A stretch of 63,780 nt of DNA from Herbaspirillum sp. YR522 (GTDB taxonomy: Bacteria > Pseudomonadota > Gammaproteobacteria > Burkholderiales > Burkholderiaceae_D), in NCBI RefSeq assembly GCF_000282575.1, contig NZ_AKJA01000153.1, forward strand, positions 1 to 63,780. Reading direction: 5' to 3'. Each line of letters begins with the position of its first letter. Position 1 is the first letter of the stretch. Positions 41,278-50,080 of the stretch are shown piece after piece. The translations under genes were made by a program, and so were the position numbers. The notes beneath the pieces are model-generated. The model saw only the letters and a list, made by a program, of their open reading frames with translations. It made no database searches and had not been told where the DNA came from.

Positions 41278-43398
41278 TCACGGTCTTGCCGCCAGGCTGT
41301 AGCCCGGCAACGGCTCGACCCCTGACGCCTCCAGCGTGGCATCGCGCAACCGCGTCAATTTGTCGCGTTCGATCGACCGCAATTCGGGATGCAGCGACAG
41401 CACCATGGCCAACTGCTGCTTGGGTGTGGCCTGGCTGATCATCAATGGCCCATAGATATCCATCTTGGACTTGATCTCCGGATAGGCCAGCAGCGCCGCC
41501 ATTGCCTGCGCGCTCTGGGATTCGGTGCGCGCCGTCGCTTCGGCGTCGGTATCGCCGAAGTCGACAGCGACCATGGCCTTCGACAGCAGTTGCTCGAATT
41601 GCTCCACCTTCTGGCGTTGCGCCTCGAATGGCCCGGCATCCTTTTGCATGGCTTGGGCCAGGATCTGGACATCGCGCCCACGTTGTGCCTGGTAGTGGGC
41701 ATCGAGCACCGCCGTGGTGCGCTCGCCCGGTTGCTGCTGCGCTACGCGCCCGCCAATGCGGCCTGCAATGGCTTCGGCCTGTTGCGCCTGTTGCGCCAGC
41801 AGCGCCGGCTTTGCCAATATCTTCATGCCTTGGGTGAAGCGTTCGACGAACGGCACGCCGGCGGTCGTCTCCACCGCGCCATCCGGCCGCACCCGGTTCA
41901 TCACCACATGCATGCCGGATAACTGCGGCCGGTGCTGCTGCAGCTTGGCCAGGATCACGCCCAGCGGCAATTGGCTGGCCTTGAATGCAGCACTGGGATG
42001 CCGGAACTGGCCGGGGTCGACCGGCATCCACTGCCGGTCGATGGCGTCGAACATGCGTTCCAGCTTTTCATCCATCATGTCGTAGCCCGGATAGCCGTGC
42101 TGCTGCCAGGCCGCGGCATGACCCGCCATCAGGTCCAGCAACTTCACCGTCAAGCTCGCCTCGATGCCGGGCGACAGCGTATTGTTGGCCAGGAAATCGC
42201 TGGCGACCATGATCATGTCGATCGGCAGCGATTCCCGTGCCGCGTCCAAGTGGCATTTTTGGGCTGCCGTCAGCAAGGCATCCATCAGCCGGGCATTGTC
42301 CTCCGCCGGGGTATGGTGGGCCAGGTTGGCCCACGAACCGAATGCAATGGTCAACAATGCGCGTGCCTGGTCGGAATCGTCGGCATGGGCCAGCATGGTA
42401 GTCAATGCTGCAATGCGCACGCTATGCTTCACCACATCCTCATGCCGATCGGCGTCGTAGGCCTGGCGCGCCATGGTGGGCGCCATGGCGCTATCGCCGA
42501 CGACCAGGTCGGTCGCCAGCTCCAGCACGGCCGTGCGCTCGTGCGGCGCCAGTTGCCCATAGCATTGGGCCAGCTGTTGCAGGGCAAACTCGCGCTCCAC
42601 GCGCCACTGCGGGGGCAACGCATTGAGTTGTGCTTGCAGGTGCTGGATTCGTTCCTGCTTGCTGGGGCCTCCTGGCGGCAGCAGGTCGTAACCAGCGTTG
42701 GTCACCGGCAGCAAGGCCTCGACCAGTTCCATTCTCGCCAGCGGCTCGAACACCGTCGGCGGACCGCTGGCTGCCGGCAGCGTCGAGGCGACCGAGGCCC
42801 GACGCGATGGCGCCGTCTCCGGTGGGCGCTGCGCCGCGAACGCCTCGACCGCATCGAACAAACTGTGCAACCTGGTATGCCTGGTGTCGGTGCCGGCGGC
42901 GACGTAGCGATGAATGCGCGTGCGCATATCGTCCTCGACGCTCGATGGCGCCTGCGTGGATGGGCCGATGACCGCCGCGGCACCCGCCCCGGCCGCAGGG
43001 GACCGGGCCTGGTCATCGGTGCGCTGCGGACCCGGTTCGGCAGGCAGGCTTTGCCGATACTGGCGCGTCGCCAGCAGCAAATGCTTGAAAGCGGCTTGCC
43101 TTTGCGCAGTCGTCGTACTGAAGTTCGCTGCCGTGCCCTGATAGCCGCGCAGCGCGGCGAGGAATTGCCGTTCCTCCGCGGAGCGGGCGACATCGTGCCG
43201 GGTGACCTGTATTTCCTGGTGCAGCCTGGATGCCATGAGCTTGCCCTTGCTGGTACTTTCGGCAACGGCGGGCAAGGCGCCGGGCAACGACTCGCGCGAT
43301 GGCGGCACGGGAGCATGCTGCTGCGACCCCGCCGAATGGGCGATCTGGTCGGCGACCAATGCAGCGGACAACGATACGGTTGAGCTGACGACGGCCAT
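41278..43398 (-). CDS. Large uncharacterised soluble protein (about 706 aa)
   Basis: I do not recognise this family. There is no signal peptide and no membrane segment. The N-terminal 200 residues are rich in Ser, Ala, Gln and Pro and look disordered; the rest is mainly helical, with a Gln/Ala-rich coiled stretch (LLAQQAQQAEAIAGRI, about 530-545). The Ser/Gln/Pro-rich start resembles type III secretion signals, but no secretion system or Hrp-type promoter is seen. Codon use is high-GC, like its neighbours. The start is uncertain: ATG 43398 has a poor ribosome site, and an in-frame ATG at 43470 is possible. Confidence 0.7.
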   Translation of the reverse strand: MAVVSSTVSLSAALVADQIAHSAGSQQHAPVPPSRESLPGALPAVAESTSKGKLMASRLHQEIQVTRHDVARSAEERQFLAALRGYQGTAANFSTTTAQRQAAFKHLLLATRQYRQSLPAEPGPQRTDDQARSPAAGAGAAAVIGPSTQAPSSVEDDMRTRIHRYVAAGTDTRHTRLHSLFDAVEAFAAQRPPETAPSRRASVASTLPAASGPPTVFEPLARMELVEALLPVTNAGYDLLPPGGPSKQERIQHLQAQLNALPPQWRVEREFALQQLAQCYGQLAPHERTAVLELATDLVVGDSAMAPTMARQAYDADRHEDVVKHSVRIAALTTMLAHADDSDQARALLTIAFGSWANLAHHTPAEDNARLMDALLTAAQKCHLDAARESLPIDMIMVASDFLANNTLSPGIEASLTVKLLDLMAGHAAAWQQHGYPGYDMMDEKLERMFDAIDRQWMPVDPGQFRHPSAAFKASQLPLGVILAKLQQHRPQLSGMHVVMNRVRPDGAVETTAGVPFVERFTQGMKILAKPALLAQQAQQAEAIAGRIGGRVAQQQPGERTTAVLDAHYQAQRGRDVQILAQAMQKDAGPFEAQRQKVEQFEQLLSKAMVAVDFGDTDAEATARTESQSAQAMAALLAYPEIKSKMDIYGPLMISQATPKQQLAMVLSLHPELRSIERDKLTRLRDATLEASGVEPLPGYSLAARP

Positions 43399-43544
43399 GA
43401 GGTAATGGAAGTAAGGGGGAGTGACCGGTGAGTGGCCGGCAAGCCCTGGGCAGTTCCATCTGCCGAGCATCGCAGCACTGCCTGCAACGCGATGGCCGCT
43501 GCTGGTAAACTGCCGCCATACCAACCTCGCCCTTGCGCCACGCC

Positions 43545-43913
43545 ATGCCCCTGCCCGCCATTACCGAATTCCGCCTGCAATCGCCTGCTCCCGAAATCGA
43601 CTACCCGCTGCCCGAGCGCCGCCTGGAAGGCAACCCCCAGCGCACCACCTGGAATCACTTCACCAGCGCCGGCGGCGATGTCAACGCCGGTATCTGGGCC
43701 TGCGAAAAAGGCAGTTGGCGCATCGCCTTCGCGCCGACCAAGGATGAATACTTCCATGTCCTGGAAGGCCGCTGCCGCATCATCGACGAGCAGGGCCACG
43801 CGGCCGAAGCGGGCCCGGGCGACGCCATGGTGATCCCGGCCGGCTTCAAGGGCGTCTTCGAGGTGGTCGAGCCGATGCGCAAGCACTACGTCATCATCGA
43901 GCGCGCCGGCTGA
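43545..43913 (+). CDS. Cupin domain protein (cupin_3/DUF861)
   Basis: 122 residues forming one small cupin barrel: GIWACEKGSWRIAF, EYFHVLEGRCRIIDEQGH, GPGDAMVIPAGFKGVFEVVEP. Metal ligands typical of the subfamily are only partly present (Glu and His in DEYFHVLEG). Related proteins sit in EutQ and ureidoglycine pathways, but most members have no known role. Followed 72 bases later by a flavin reductase gene. Confidence 0.88.
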   Translation: MPLPAITEFRLQSPAPEIDYPLPERRLEGNPQRTTWNHFTSAGGDVNAGIWACEKGSWRIAFAPTKDEYFHVLEGRCRIIDEQGHAAEAGPGDAMVIPAGFKGVFEVVEPMRKHYVIIERAG

Positions 43914-43985
43914 GTCCGCCCTGCCCGGCCGGCTCACCGATTCTGTGGCATCCTCGCTGGCAATCCCCTTTGCCTGGAGCCCTCG

Positions 43986-44573
43986 ATGAGCCACTTTGCC
44001 CCCGTCGCACTGAATCACGCCAGCCGCCTGGTCAACCACGGCCCCACCGTGCTGGTCAGCGCCGCCCACGACGGTCGCCGCAACATCATGGCGGCGGCCT
44101 GGTCGATGCCGGTCGAGTTCGGCCCGCCACGCATTGCGGTGGTGATCGACAAGAGCACCTATACCCGCGAGTTGATTACCGCCTCAGGCGCCTTTGCCAT
44201 CTGCGTGCCAGGCGCCGAGCTGATCGACCTGACCTACACGGTCGGCAGTTGCAGCGGCCGTGACGGGGACAAGTTCGCGCGCTACGGCATCGAGGCCGGC
44301 ATCGGCCCGGAGCTGGGCATGCCGGTGCTGGAACGGGGCTGTTCGGCGTGGCTGGAATGTCGCTGGATCCCCGAGCCGCACAGCGAAGACGCCTACGACA
44401 CCTTCTTCGGCGAAGTGGTCGCGGCCGCCGCCGATACCCGTATCTTCAGCGACGGCCACTGGAACTTCACGCCCGGCAACCGGGCGCTGCATACCCTGCA
44501 TCACCTGGGCGCCGGCAAGTTCGTCATCGCCAGCGACCAGACCCAGGCGCGCGAGCTGCCCGGGCGCGGATGA
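43986..44573 (+). CDS. Flavin reductase-like domain protein
   Basis: 195 residues of the flavin reductase/FMN-binding split-barrel fold: GPTVLVSAAHDGRRNIMAAA, ITASGAFAICVPGAELIDL, DGDKFARYGIEAG. Such proteins bind FMN and may be NAD(P)H:flavin reductases or stand-alone flavoproteins. It may be cotranscribed with the cupin gene. It ends 4 bases before the converging EF-hand gene. Confidence 0.88.
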   Translation: MSHFAPVALNHASRLVNHGPTVLVSAAHDGRRNIMAAAWSMPVEFGPPRIAVVIDKSTYTRELITASGAFAICVPGAELIDLTYTVGSCSGRDGDKFARYGIEAGIGPELGMPVLERGCSAWLECRWIPEPHSEDAYDTFFGEVVAAAADTRIFSDGHWNFTPGNRALHTLHHLGAGKFVIASDQTQARELPGRG

Positions 44574-44577
44574 GGCA

Positions 44578-45111
44578 TCAGTTGGCGCTTGCGTTCACGT
44601 CACGCCTGGGCAGCGGATCGCGGGCATCGACCTGGCCATCGCCATTGGTGTCCTGGCCGACGAAGGTCCGTTCCATGATGGCCTTTTCCTCGTCCAGCGA
44701 GATGAAGCCGTCATGGTTGCGGTCCAGGATGCCGAAGCGCACGTGGGCCTGGCGCATCGAGCGCTGGTAGTCGGCATCGGGCTCGCGCTTCTGTTGCGCA
44801 TACTGCTGCTTGAGCCGTCCCTCGAACTCGGCCACGTACTCGGCCTCGCTCAGCTTGCCATCGCCATTGGTATCGGCCGCGTTGTAGCGCTGCAGGCGCA
44901 CGCTTTCATATTCGGCGCGCGTGACCACGCCGTCGCGATTGATGTCGTAGCTCCCCATGAACGCTTCGCGGCCATGACCGCCGGCCGGCTGGGCCGGGGT
45001 ACCGGCAGGAGCGGTGCCCGGCAGCGACGCCACCGGCGCGGCCGGCGTGGTGCAACCGGCCAGTGCTGCCGCGCCCAGCGCCACGGAAAGAATCAATGCT
45101 TGGTGTTTCAT
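44578..45111 (-). CDS. EF-hand calcium-binding lipoprotein
   Basis: 177 residues. Lipobox LAGC (Cys about 20), an Ala/Pro-rich linker (20-45), then four EF-hand loops: DINRDGVVTRAEYE, DTNGDGKLSEAEYV, DRNHDGFISLDEE and DTNGDGQVDARD. All keep Asp at positions 1, 3 and 5 or close equivalents and Gly at 6. It is expected on a membrane facing the periplasm. The ATG has GAGGA 6 bases upstream. It follows the TonB receptor gene by 31 bases on the same strand, so the two are likely cotranscribed. Confidence 0.92.
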   Translation of the reverse strand: MKHQALILSVALGAAALAGCTTPAAPVASLPGTAPAGTPAQPAGGHGREAFMGSYDINRDGVVTRAEYESVRLQRYNAADTNGDGKLSEAEYVAEFEGRLKQQYAQQKREPDADYQRSMRQAHVRFGILDRNHDGFISLDEEKAIMERTFVGQDTNGDGQVDARDPLPRRDVNASAN

Positions 45112-45142
45112 GTGCAATCCTCGTTGATGAAGGTGGGTTGAA

Positions 45143-47530
45143 TCAGAAGTCGACCGCTACCGCCGCGAACATGCTACGTCCGGTACGCGTCTGCAACTGG
45201 ATATCCTGCGCGTCCTTGGCCACCGACGGCTCCAGGCTGCGGGCGCTGGCGTAGTCCCAGTAGCGCTTGTCGAGCAGGTTGTTGATGCCGGCGGTGATGC
45301 GCACGTTGCGCGCCACGCGCCAGTAGCCGGTCAGGTCGAAGCTGGCATAGCCGGGAACACGGTAATACACCACGGTCGAGTCGGGCAGCGCCGCCCCCGC
45401 GTTCTGGTAAAGATTGCGATAGTTCGACTTGGCCTGCTTGCCGCGTACGAAGATACCGGTCAGGTTGGTGCCCCATTGCTTCTCGGGGGCATCATAGCCC
45501 AGGCCGACGATCAGCTTGGCCGGTTGCACCGACTCCAGGTCCTGGTAGCTGTCGCCTGCATAACGGCTCTTGGACTTGCCCTGGCTGTAGCCCAGCGCCC
45601 AGGTCGAGGTGACCCCGCTCAGTGCCGGCACCAACTTGCCGGCGTCGATGCGGGTCGACAGCTCCACGCCGTAGATGTAGGCGTCGTCGCGGTTTTCGGC
45701 CTGGTAGATCGTCGACAGGCCGGCCTGCACATCGGTAAACATCTCCGGGTTGAGCGCGCGGCCGTAACGGGTATAGGCGATGAAGTTCTTGTACTTGGTA
45801 TAGAACAGCGAACTGTTGAAGGTAATGCCATCGACCGGCGCACCCTTCAGGCCGATATCGAAGGCGTCGCTGGTTTCCTTCTGCAGGTTGCGGTTGCCGA
45901 TCAATGCATAGGTCCCGCCGCCGCCGTTCCAGTAGCCATACAGTTCGCTCACCGAAGGCGCGCGCCCGCTGCGCTTCCACTGGGCGTAGGCGCTCACGCG
46001 CGGCAGGATGTCATAGACCACCGACAGGCTGGGGCTGACGATGGTGTTGGTCGAACCGCCACCATACAGGGTCTCGAGCTGGGCTCCGGTGATGCGGGTG
46101 TTGCCGAAGCTGTCGGTGTCGTAGATGCTGTTGCGGGTACGGTCCACGCGCAGGCCCGGCAAGATCGCCAGGCGATGGCCGCCCAGGTCGAACACGATCT
46201 CGTCCTCGGCGAACAGGCCCAGTTTGGTGGTTTCGGTGTTGGGATACGGCTGCGACGAGAACGCGGTGCCGGTCAGCGCATGCTCGTTGCGATTGCGACT
46301 CAGGTTGGCGCCAAAGCGCAGGCTGTTGTTGGCGATCTTCTTGGTGGCGGTGGACGACAGGCTCAGCAACTTGTTGCGGTTGCGCGAGAAAACGTCGTCG
46401 GTCACGCCGGTGGCCAGCGTGGTGGTGTTGGTGCGGTCCTGCATGTCGGTGTCCTGATAGGACAGGCGGGTCTCGAGGCGATCCAGCCAGCCGTTCGATG
46501 GCGTCCACAGGTGCGCCAGCTGGATCGTCTCGCGCTCGGTCAGGCTGTCCTGGCGCGAGCGGCCGGTCACCGCCGTGGCTGCGGTGTTCCAGGCCGAATA
46601 CGACAGGTCGTTACGGCGCCGATAGAAGTCGGCCGAAAGTGTGAGCCGATGCTCCGCATCGAGCCGCATGCCCCCCTTGAGCAGCACGGCATGCGAAGTC
46701 CAGTGCGACGGATAGGCGCCCAGGATGTCGCTGTTGTTGTCGGTCTGGTGGCCGTCACGGTGCGAATACACGATCAGGCCATCGAACATGCCGCTACTGC
46801 CGGCGCCGGTGATGGCTTCGTGCCACGAACGATCGGCCGAGTTGTAGCCGGCCTTCACGCCGGCGTAGTACGGCTTGCCGCTGTTGACGAAGTCGTCCGC
46901 CGACTTGGTGCGAAAGCTGACCGCGCCGCCGATGCCACCGGCCGGGCGGGCCGCCGTGGTGGTGCCGGAATCGACCTGCACTTCAGAAAACATCTCGGGA
47001 TCGATGAAGTCGCGGCCCTGGCCGAAGCTGCCCACCGAAGCGCGCCCGCTGCCGGAGGTGGCCGATCGGTCCACCGCCTCGGGCATCTCGACGTCGTCGA
47101 CATCGACGCCCACGCGATTGCCCTCGACCCCGCGTATGTTGTAGTTGGTGCTGCCCGGATGATCATAGGCGCTGGTGTTCTTGGTGCCGCCCGAGGTCAG
47201 GCCCGGCACCGATACCAGCGGCTGGTACTTGAGCACGTCGCCGAAGCTGGTCGCTCCCTGGCGTTCCAGTTCATCCTTGGTGATCTTGTTGATCGCGCCC
47301 GGCTTGTGCTGCTCTTCGCGCGCCGCCTCGATCTGGACGTCGGGCAGTTTTCTCTGCTGGGTACGGGTCGCCCCGGGTTCGACCGTCTCGATGCCGGCCG
47401 CTGCCTGCTGGGCATGGGACAGCGGTGCCGCCAGCGACATGAGCGCGGCATGGACTGCCAGGGTCAAGGTGAGTGGACGCAACGAAGTACGCCAACGACG
47501 CGTCGCAGCGACGCGCGAAAGTCGAGCCAT
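45143..47530 (-). CDS. TonB-dependent receptor, haem/haemoglobin-type
   Basis: 795 residues: long signal region (about 1-41, ending LSHAQ), a plug domain (ATSFGDVLKYQPLVSVPGL, NIRGVEGNRVGVDVDDVEMP) and a 22-strand barrel ending with an aromatic C-terminal strand (MFAAVAVDF). The segments SGRAPSVSELYG and IGNRNLQKETSDAFD match the FRAP and NPNL-like motifs of haem receptors. It is an outer-membrane importer energised by TonB. A Fur-like palindrome lies 135 bases upstream, so iron control is likely. The ligand is inferred and could be another siderophore. Confidence 0.9.
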   Translation of the reverse strand: MARLSRVAATRRWRTSLRPLTLTLAVHAALMSLAAPLSHAQQAAAGIETVEPGATRTQQRKLPDVQIEAAREEQHKPGAINKITKDELERQGATSFGDVLKYQPLVSVPGLTSGGTKNTSAYDHPGSTNYNIRGVEGNRVGVDVDDVEMPEAVDRSATSGSGRASVGSFGQGRDFIDPEMFSEVQVDSGTTTAARPAGGIGGAVSFRTKSADDFVNSGKPYYAGVKAGYNSADRSWHEAITGAGSSGMFDGLIVYSHRDGHQTDNNSDILGAYPSHWTSHAVLLKGGMRLDAEHRLTLSADFYRRRNDLSYSAWNTAATAVTGRSRQDSLTERETIQLAHLWTPSNGWLDRLETRLSYQDTDMQDRTNTTTLATGVTDDVFSRNRNKLLSLSSTATKKIANNSLRFGANLSRNRNEHALTGTAFSSQPYPNTETTKLGLFAEDEIVFDLGGHRLAILPGLRVDRTRNSIYDTDSFGNTRITGAQLETLYGGGSTNTIVSPSLSVVYDILPRVSAYAQWKRSGRAPSVSELYGYWNGGGGTYALIGNRNLQKETSDAFDIGLKGAPVDGITFNSSLFYTKYKNFIAYTRYGRALNPEMFTDVQAGLSTIYQAENRDDAYIYGVELSTRIDAGKLVPALSGVTSTWALGYSQGKSKSRYAGDSYQDLESVQPAKLIVGLGYDAPEKQWGTNLTGIFVRGKQAKSNYRNLYQNAGAALPDSTVVYYRVPGYASFDLTGYWRVARNVRITAGINNLLDKRYWDYASARSLEPSVAKDAQDIQLQTRTGRSMFAAVAVDF

Positions 47531-47664
47531 GATGTGCAAGCCTTATCAAAAGTGGAATGAGGTGTGGCTGGCTGCAACATCAATGGAATCGGCGGTACAC
47601 CCTCCCCGGGCTTGGCGCTGTCTTGTTGTTGTGTTTCGGCTGACGGGCCGTATTCTATGCGATG

Positions 47665-47683
47665 AATGCGAATAATTCGCATT
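47665..47683 (-). promoter_or_regulatory. Fur-like 19-bp palindrome upstream of the TonB receptor
   Basis: AATGCGAATAATTCGCATT, a perfect 9-1-9 inverted repeat. It keeps the TG..AAT-N-ATT..CA pattern of the Fur 7-1-7 consensus. A minus-strand TAGAAT at 47654-47659 is a possible -10, so the palindrome would overlap the promoter. Confidence 0.65.
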
Positions 47684-47857
47684 TAATTTCTATAAAATTC
47701 AAATTTATCCGAAATTCTCACTCAGTAAAAACGTAAAAAATCAGATACCAAATAGACTTCTTTCGGCTGGGCTGCAACGGCACAAGCGCCACGGCGGCGG
47801 CAGGCCTACCCGAGGTCGGCCATAATGGGAGCCTTCCCCCGACCCGGTACCGCCACC

Positions 47858-48589
47858 ATGCCTGCTACCCCTGACATCCTTTCCGCACTGACCCCGACCG
47901 GCAAGCTGCGTGCCTCGATCAACCTGGGCAACCCGATCCTGGCCGGGCGCGACGGCCGGGGGCAGGTGGTCGGCGTATCGGTCGACCTGGCCGCGGCCCT
48001 GGCCGAGCGACTGGGGGTCGGACTGGAGCTGGTGGTGTTCGAGGCGGCCGGCAAGTCGGTCGAGGCAGTGGCCGCCGAGCAGGCCGACTTCGGCTTCTTC
48101 GCCATCGATCCGCTGCGCGGCCAGCAGATTGCCTTTACCGCCCCCTACGTGCTGATCGAGGGTTACTACATGGTGCGCCAATCGTCGCCCCTGGCCACCA
48201 GCGACCAGGTCGACCGCGCCGGCACACGGGTGATGGTCGGCCAGGGCAGCGCCTACGACCTCTACCTCACACGCCACCTGGCCCAGGCCACGATGGTGCG
48301 GGTAGCAAGCTCGCCCAGCGTGGCGGCGCACTTCCTGGCCAGCGATGTCGAGGTCGCCGCCGGCGTGAAGCAGGTACTGGAACACGATATCGCCACGCTG
48401 GGCGGCCTGCGCCTGCTCGACCAGCGTTTCATGGTGATCCAGCAGGCAATGGGCGTGCCCAAGAGCCGGGGTGTGCAGGCGGCAGCCTACCTGGCCGCGT
48501 TCGTGGAAGACATGAAAGCCTCGGGCCGGGTGGCCGAGGCGCTGCGGCGCCACCGCATCGAGGGGGCGCAGGTGGCGCCGGCGGCGTGA
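47858..48589 (+). CDS. Family 3 solute-binding protein-like domain, no signal peptide
   Basis: About 243 residues with the amino-acid-binding protein fold (SBP_bac_3): GVSVDLAAALAERLGVGLEL, ADFGFFAIDPLRGQQIAFTA, VMVGQGSAYDLYLTRHL. No export signal is seen with this start or with the in-frame ATG at 47825 (GAGG 9 bases upstream), and no ABC permease is adjacent. It may be a cytoplasmic ligand-binding protein. CATAAT at 47821-47826 could be a -10, which favours the later start. Confidence 0.78.
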   Translation: MPATPDILSALTPTGKLRASINLGNPILAGRDGRGQVVGVSVDLAAALAERLGVGLELVVFEAAGKSVEAVAAEQADFGFFAIDPLRGQQIAFTAPYVLIEGYYMVRQSSPLATSDQVDRAGTRVMVGQGSAYDLYLTRHLAQATMVRVASSPSVAAHFLASDVEVAAGVKQVLEHDIATLGGLRLLDQRFMVIQQAMGVPKSRGVQAAAYLAAFVEDMKASGRVAEALRRHRIEGAQVAPAA

Positions 48590-48678
48590 AGGCGTTGTCT
48601 GACTGCGCGGCGCGCGATCGACTGATAGCGCGCCGGCCAGCGCCGCGCTAGGCTGGGCTTTTCATCAGGAGAGCGATC

Positions 48679-48870
48679 ATGCCCAATCCAGAGAACAAGG
48701 CCCGTCCCCAGACCACGCCCGGCGAAACCCGTTACGAAAAGGAACCGAAAGGCCATGAAGGCACCATGGGCGGCCAGCCGCCCCTGAACGTCAAGGCCGG
48801 CATCCAGAGTACCGGGCGCGGTGGGGTGCTGGTCGAAAAGGGGCAGATCCCCAAGGACAAGGAAAGCTGA
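48679..48870 (+). CDS. Small hydrophilic protein (63 aa), unknown
   Basis: 63 residues rich in Pro, Gly, Lys and Glu (MPNPENKARPQTTPGETRYE...), without hydrophobic segments and probably disordered. AGGAGAG lies 8 bases before the ATG, which makes translation likely. No domain is recognised. Confidence 0.65.
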   Translation: MPNPENKARPQTTPGETRYEKEPKGHEGTMGGQPPLNVKAGIQSTGRGGVLVEKGQIPKDKES

Positions 48871-48882
48871 GCCCACACCCCC

Positions 48883-49152
48883 TCAAGGGGCATCGGGGTC
48901 GGGGTAATCGGGTCGCAGCATCAGCTCTTGCTGATAGGGCGCGCCATCGTCGATGAAGCGCTTGGCCCATAGCACGCCGTGCGAACGCAGGCTCTGGAAG
49001 TCGGGGAAGGTCGAGCGCCGGTCGCGCCATACGACCGGCTCGCGGCCGGGACGGCAGACCTCGACCGCCAGATGCCAACACGCGGTCAGCTCGATGCCCA
49101 CGATGGTGACCTCACAGGCAGCGTAGGTCATCTTGTACGTCAGTGAGCCCAT
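48883..49152 (-). CDS. Hypothetical protein (89 aa)
   Basis: 89 residues starting MGSLTYKMTYAACEVTIVG, without signal peptide or recognised domain. Trp and Arg content and codon use suggest a real gene. A second in-frame ATG 21 bases in is possible; neither has a strong ribosome site. It converges on the 63-residue gene with a 12-base gap. Confidence 0.55.
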   Translation of the reverse strand: MGSLTYKMTYAACEVTIVGIELTACWHLAVEVCRPGREPVVWRDRRSTFPDFQSLRSHGVLWAKRFIDDGAPYQQELMLRPDYPDPDAP

Positions 49153-49293
49153 GGAAGATATTGAATGGCAGAAACGAAGTTACCGAAGTATAGAGGCAAT
49201 ATGCCCCGCATTTCGTTGCCGACCATCATTAAATGAGGGGATTTACGCATTGCTGCAACATTTGCCTGCATCAGTGCACGCCCGCCTCTGCCC

Positions 49294-49800
49294 TCACTTG
49301 AACATGCCGTTGCCGCTGGCCGTGGTGGCCGGCACAGCCTGCATCACATCCCAATGCTCGACGATATTACCGGTGTTGTCGAAGCGAAAGATATCCACGA
49401 TTGCCATGCCGATGTCGCTACTGGACGTGGTGGTATGCACGTGCAGCGCCACCAGGTCGCCCTCGGCCATGGCGGCGTGGATGGTGCTGTGGCGTTCCGG
49501 GTAACGCGTGAACAGGGAGGCAAAGGCGGCGACGAAGGCATCACGCCCGTTGGCCACGCGCGGATTGTGCTGGATGTAGCCGGGGGCGATATAGCGCTCG
49601 GCGGCAGACAGGTCGTGGCGGTTGAAGAATTCGCCATAGAAGGCCAGCGCACGCTGCTTGTTGCGTGCCGCGTTGGCCGCGCTGCGGTCGGTCGACGGCG
49701 GCGATTGCTCGGCCACCGGCACTTTCTGCGGCGCCATGTCGGCGCAACCGGCAATACTTGAAACGAGGGCGATACAGCAGGCGATGCGCGAGAGGGACAT
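49294..49800 (-). CDS. SnoaL-like (NTF2 fold) lipoprotein
   Basis: 168 residues. Signal with lipobox IAGC (Cys about 19), then a SnoaL-like polyketide-cyclase/ester-cyclase domain: RALAFYGEFFNRHDLSAAER, YIQHNPRVANGRDAFVAAFA, HTTTSSSDIGMAIVDIFRF, GNIVEHWDVMQ. Homologues are usually secreted or cytoplasmic and often have no proven activity. ATG 49800 gives the lipoprotein signal; upstream in-frame ATGs would extend it. Confidence 0.82.
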   Translation of the reverse strand: MSLSRIACCIALVSSIAGCADMAPQKVPVAEQSPPSTDRSAANAARNKQRALAFYGEFFNRHDLSAAERYIAPGYIQHNPRVANGRDAFVAAFASLFTRYPERHSTIHAAMAEGDLVALHVHTTTSSSDIGMAIVDIFRFDNTGNIVEHWDVMQAVPATTASGNGMFK

Positions 49801-50080
49801 GATGGCTTCGGTGGACTGGGTGATCGGCATGCTGACAAAAGCGCCGCCATGGCAACAGCCGATCCATTGCATGGCGCACCGGGCGTGCTATCCCCACAGA
49901 CAATAGCGATCCCGGCAGCGGCAACCCAAGATGCAGGCCACTCTTTACCTGAGCTCGCCCTCCTCGGGTCCACATGCACAAGAACATCCTCGCCCCGCTG
50001 GCGGCCGGCGCCCGCAGCCAGACCGTGACCGTGCCGCGGGTGGGCATGCGACCTGGTTTCCGAGCGCCTGAGGCAGCGGA

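Noticed and set aside
41278-43524. Hrp/PIP-type box upstream of the large orphan protein
   Set aside because: I looked for GGAACC-N15-CCAC and TTCG-N16-TTCG patterns upstream of the possible starts on the minus strand and saw none.
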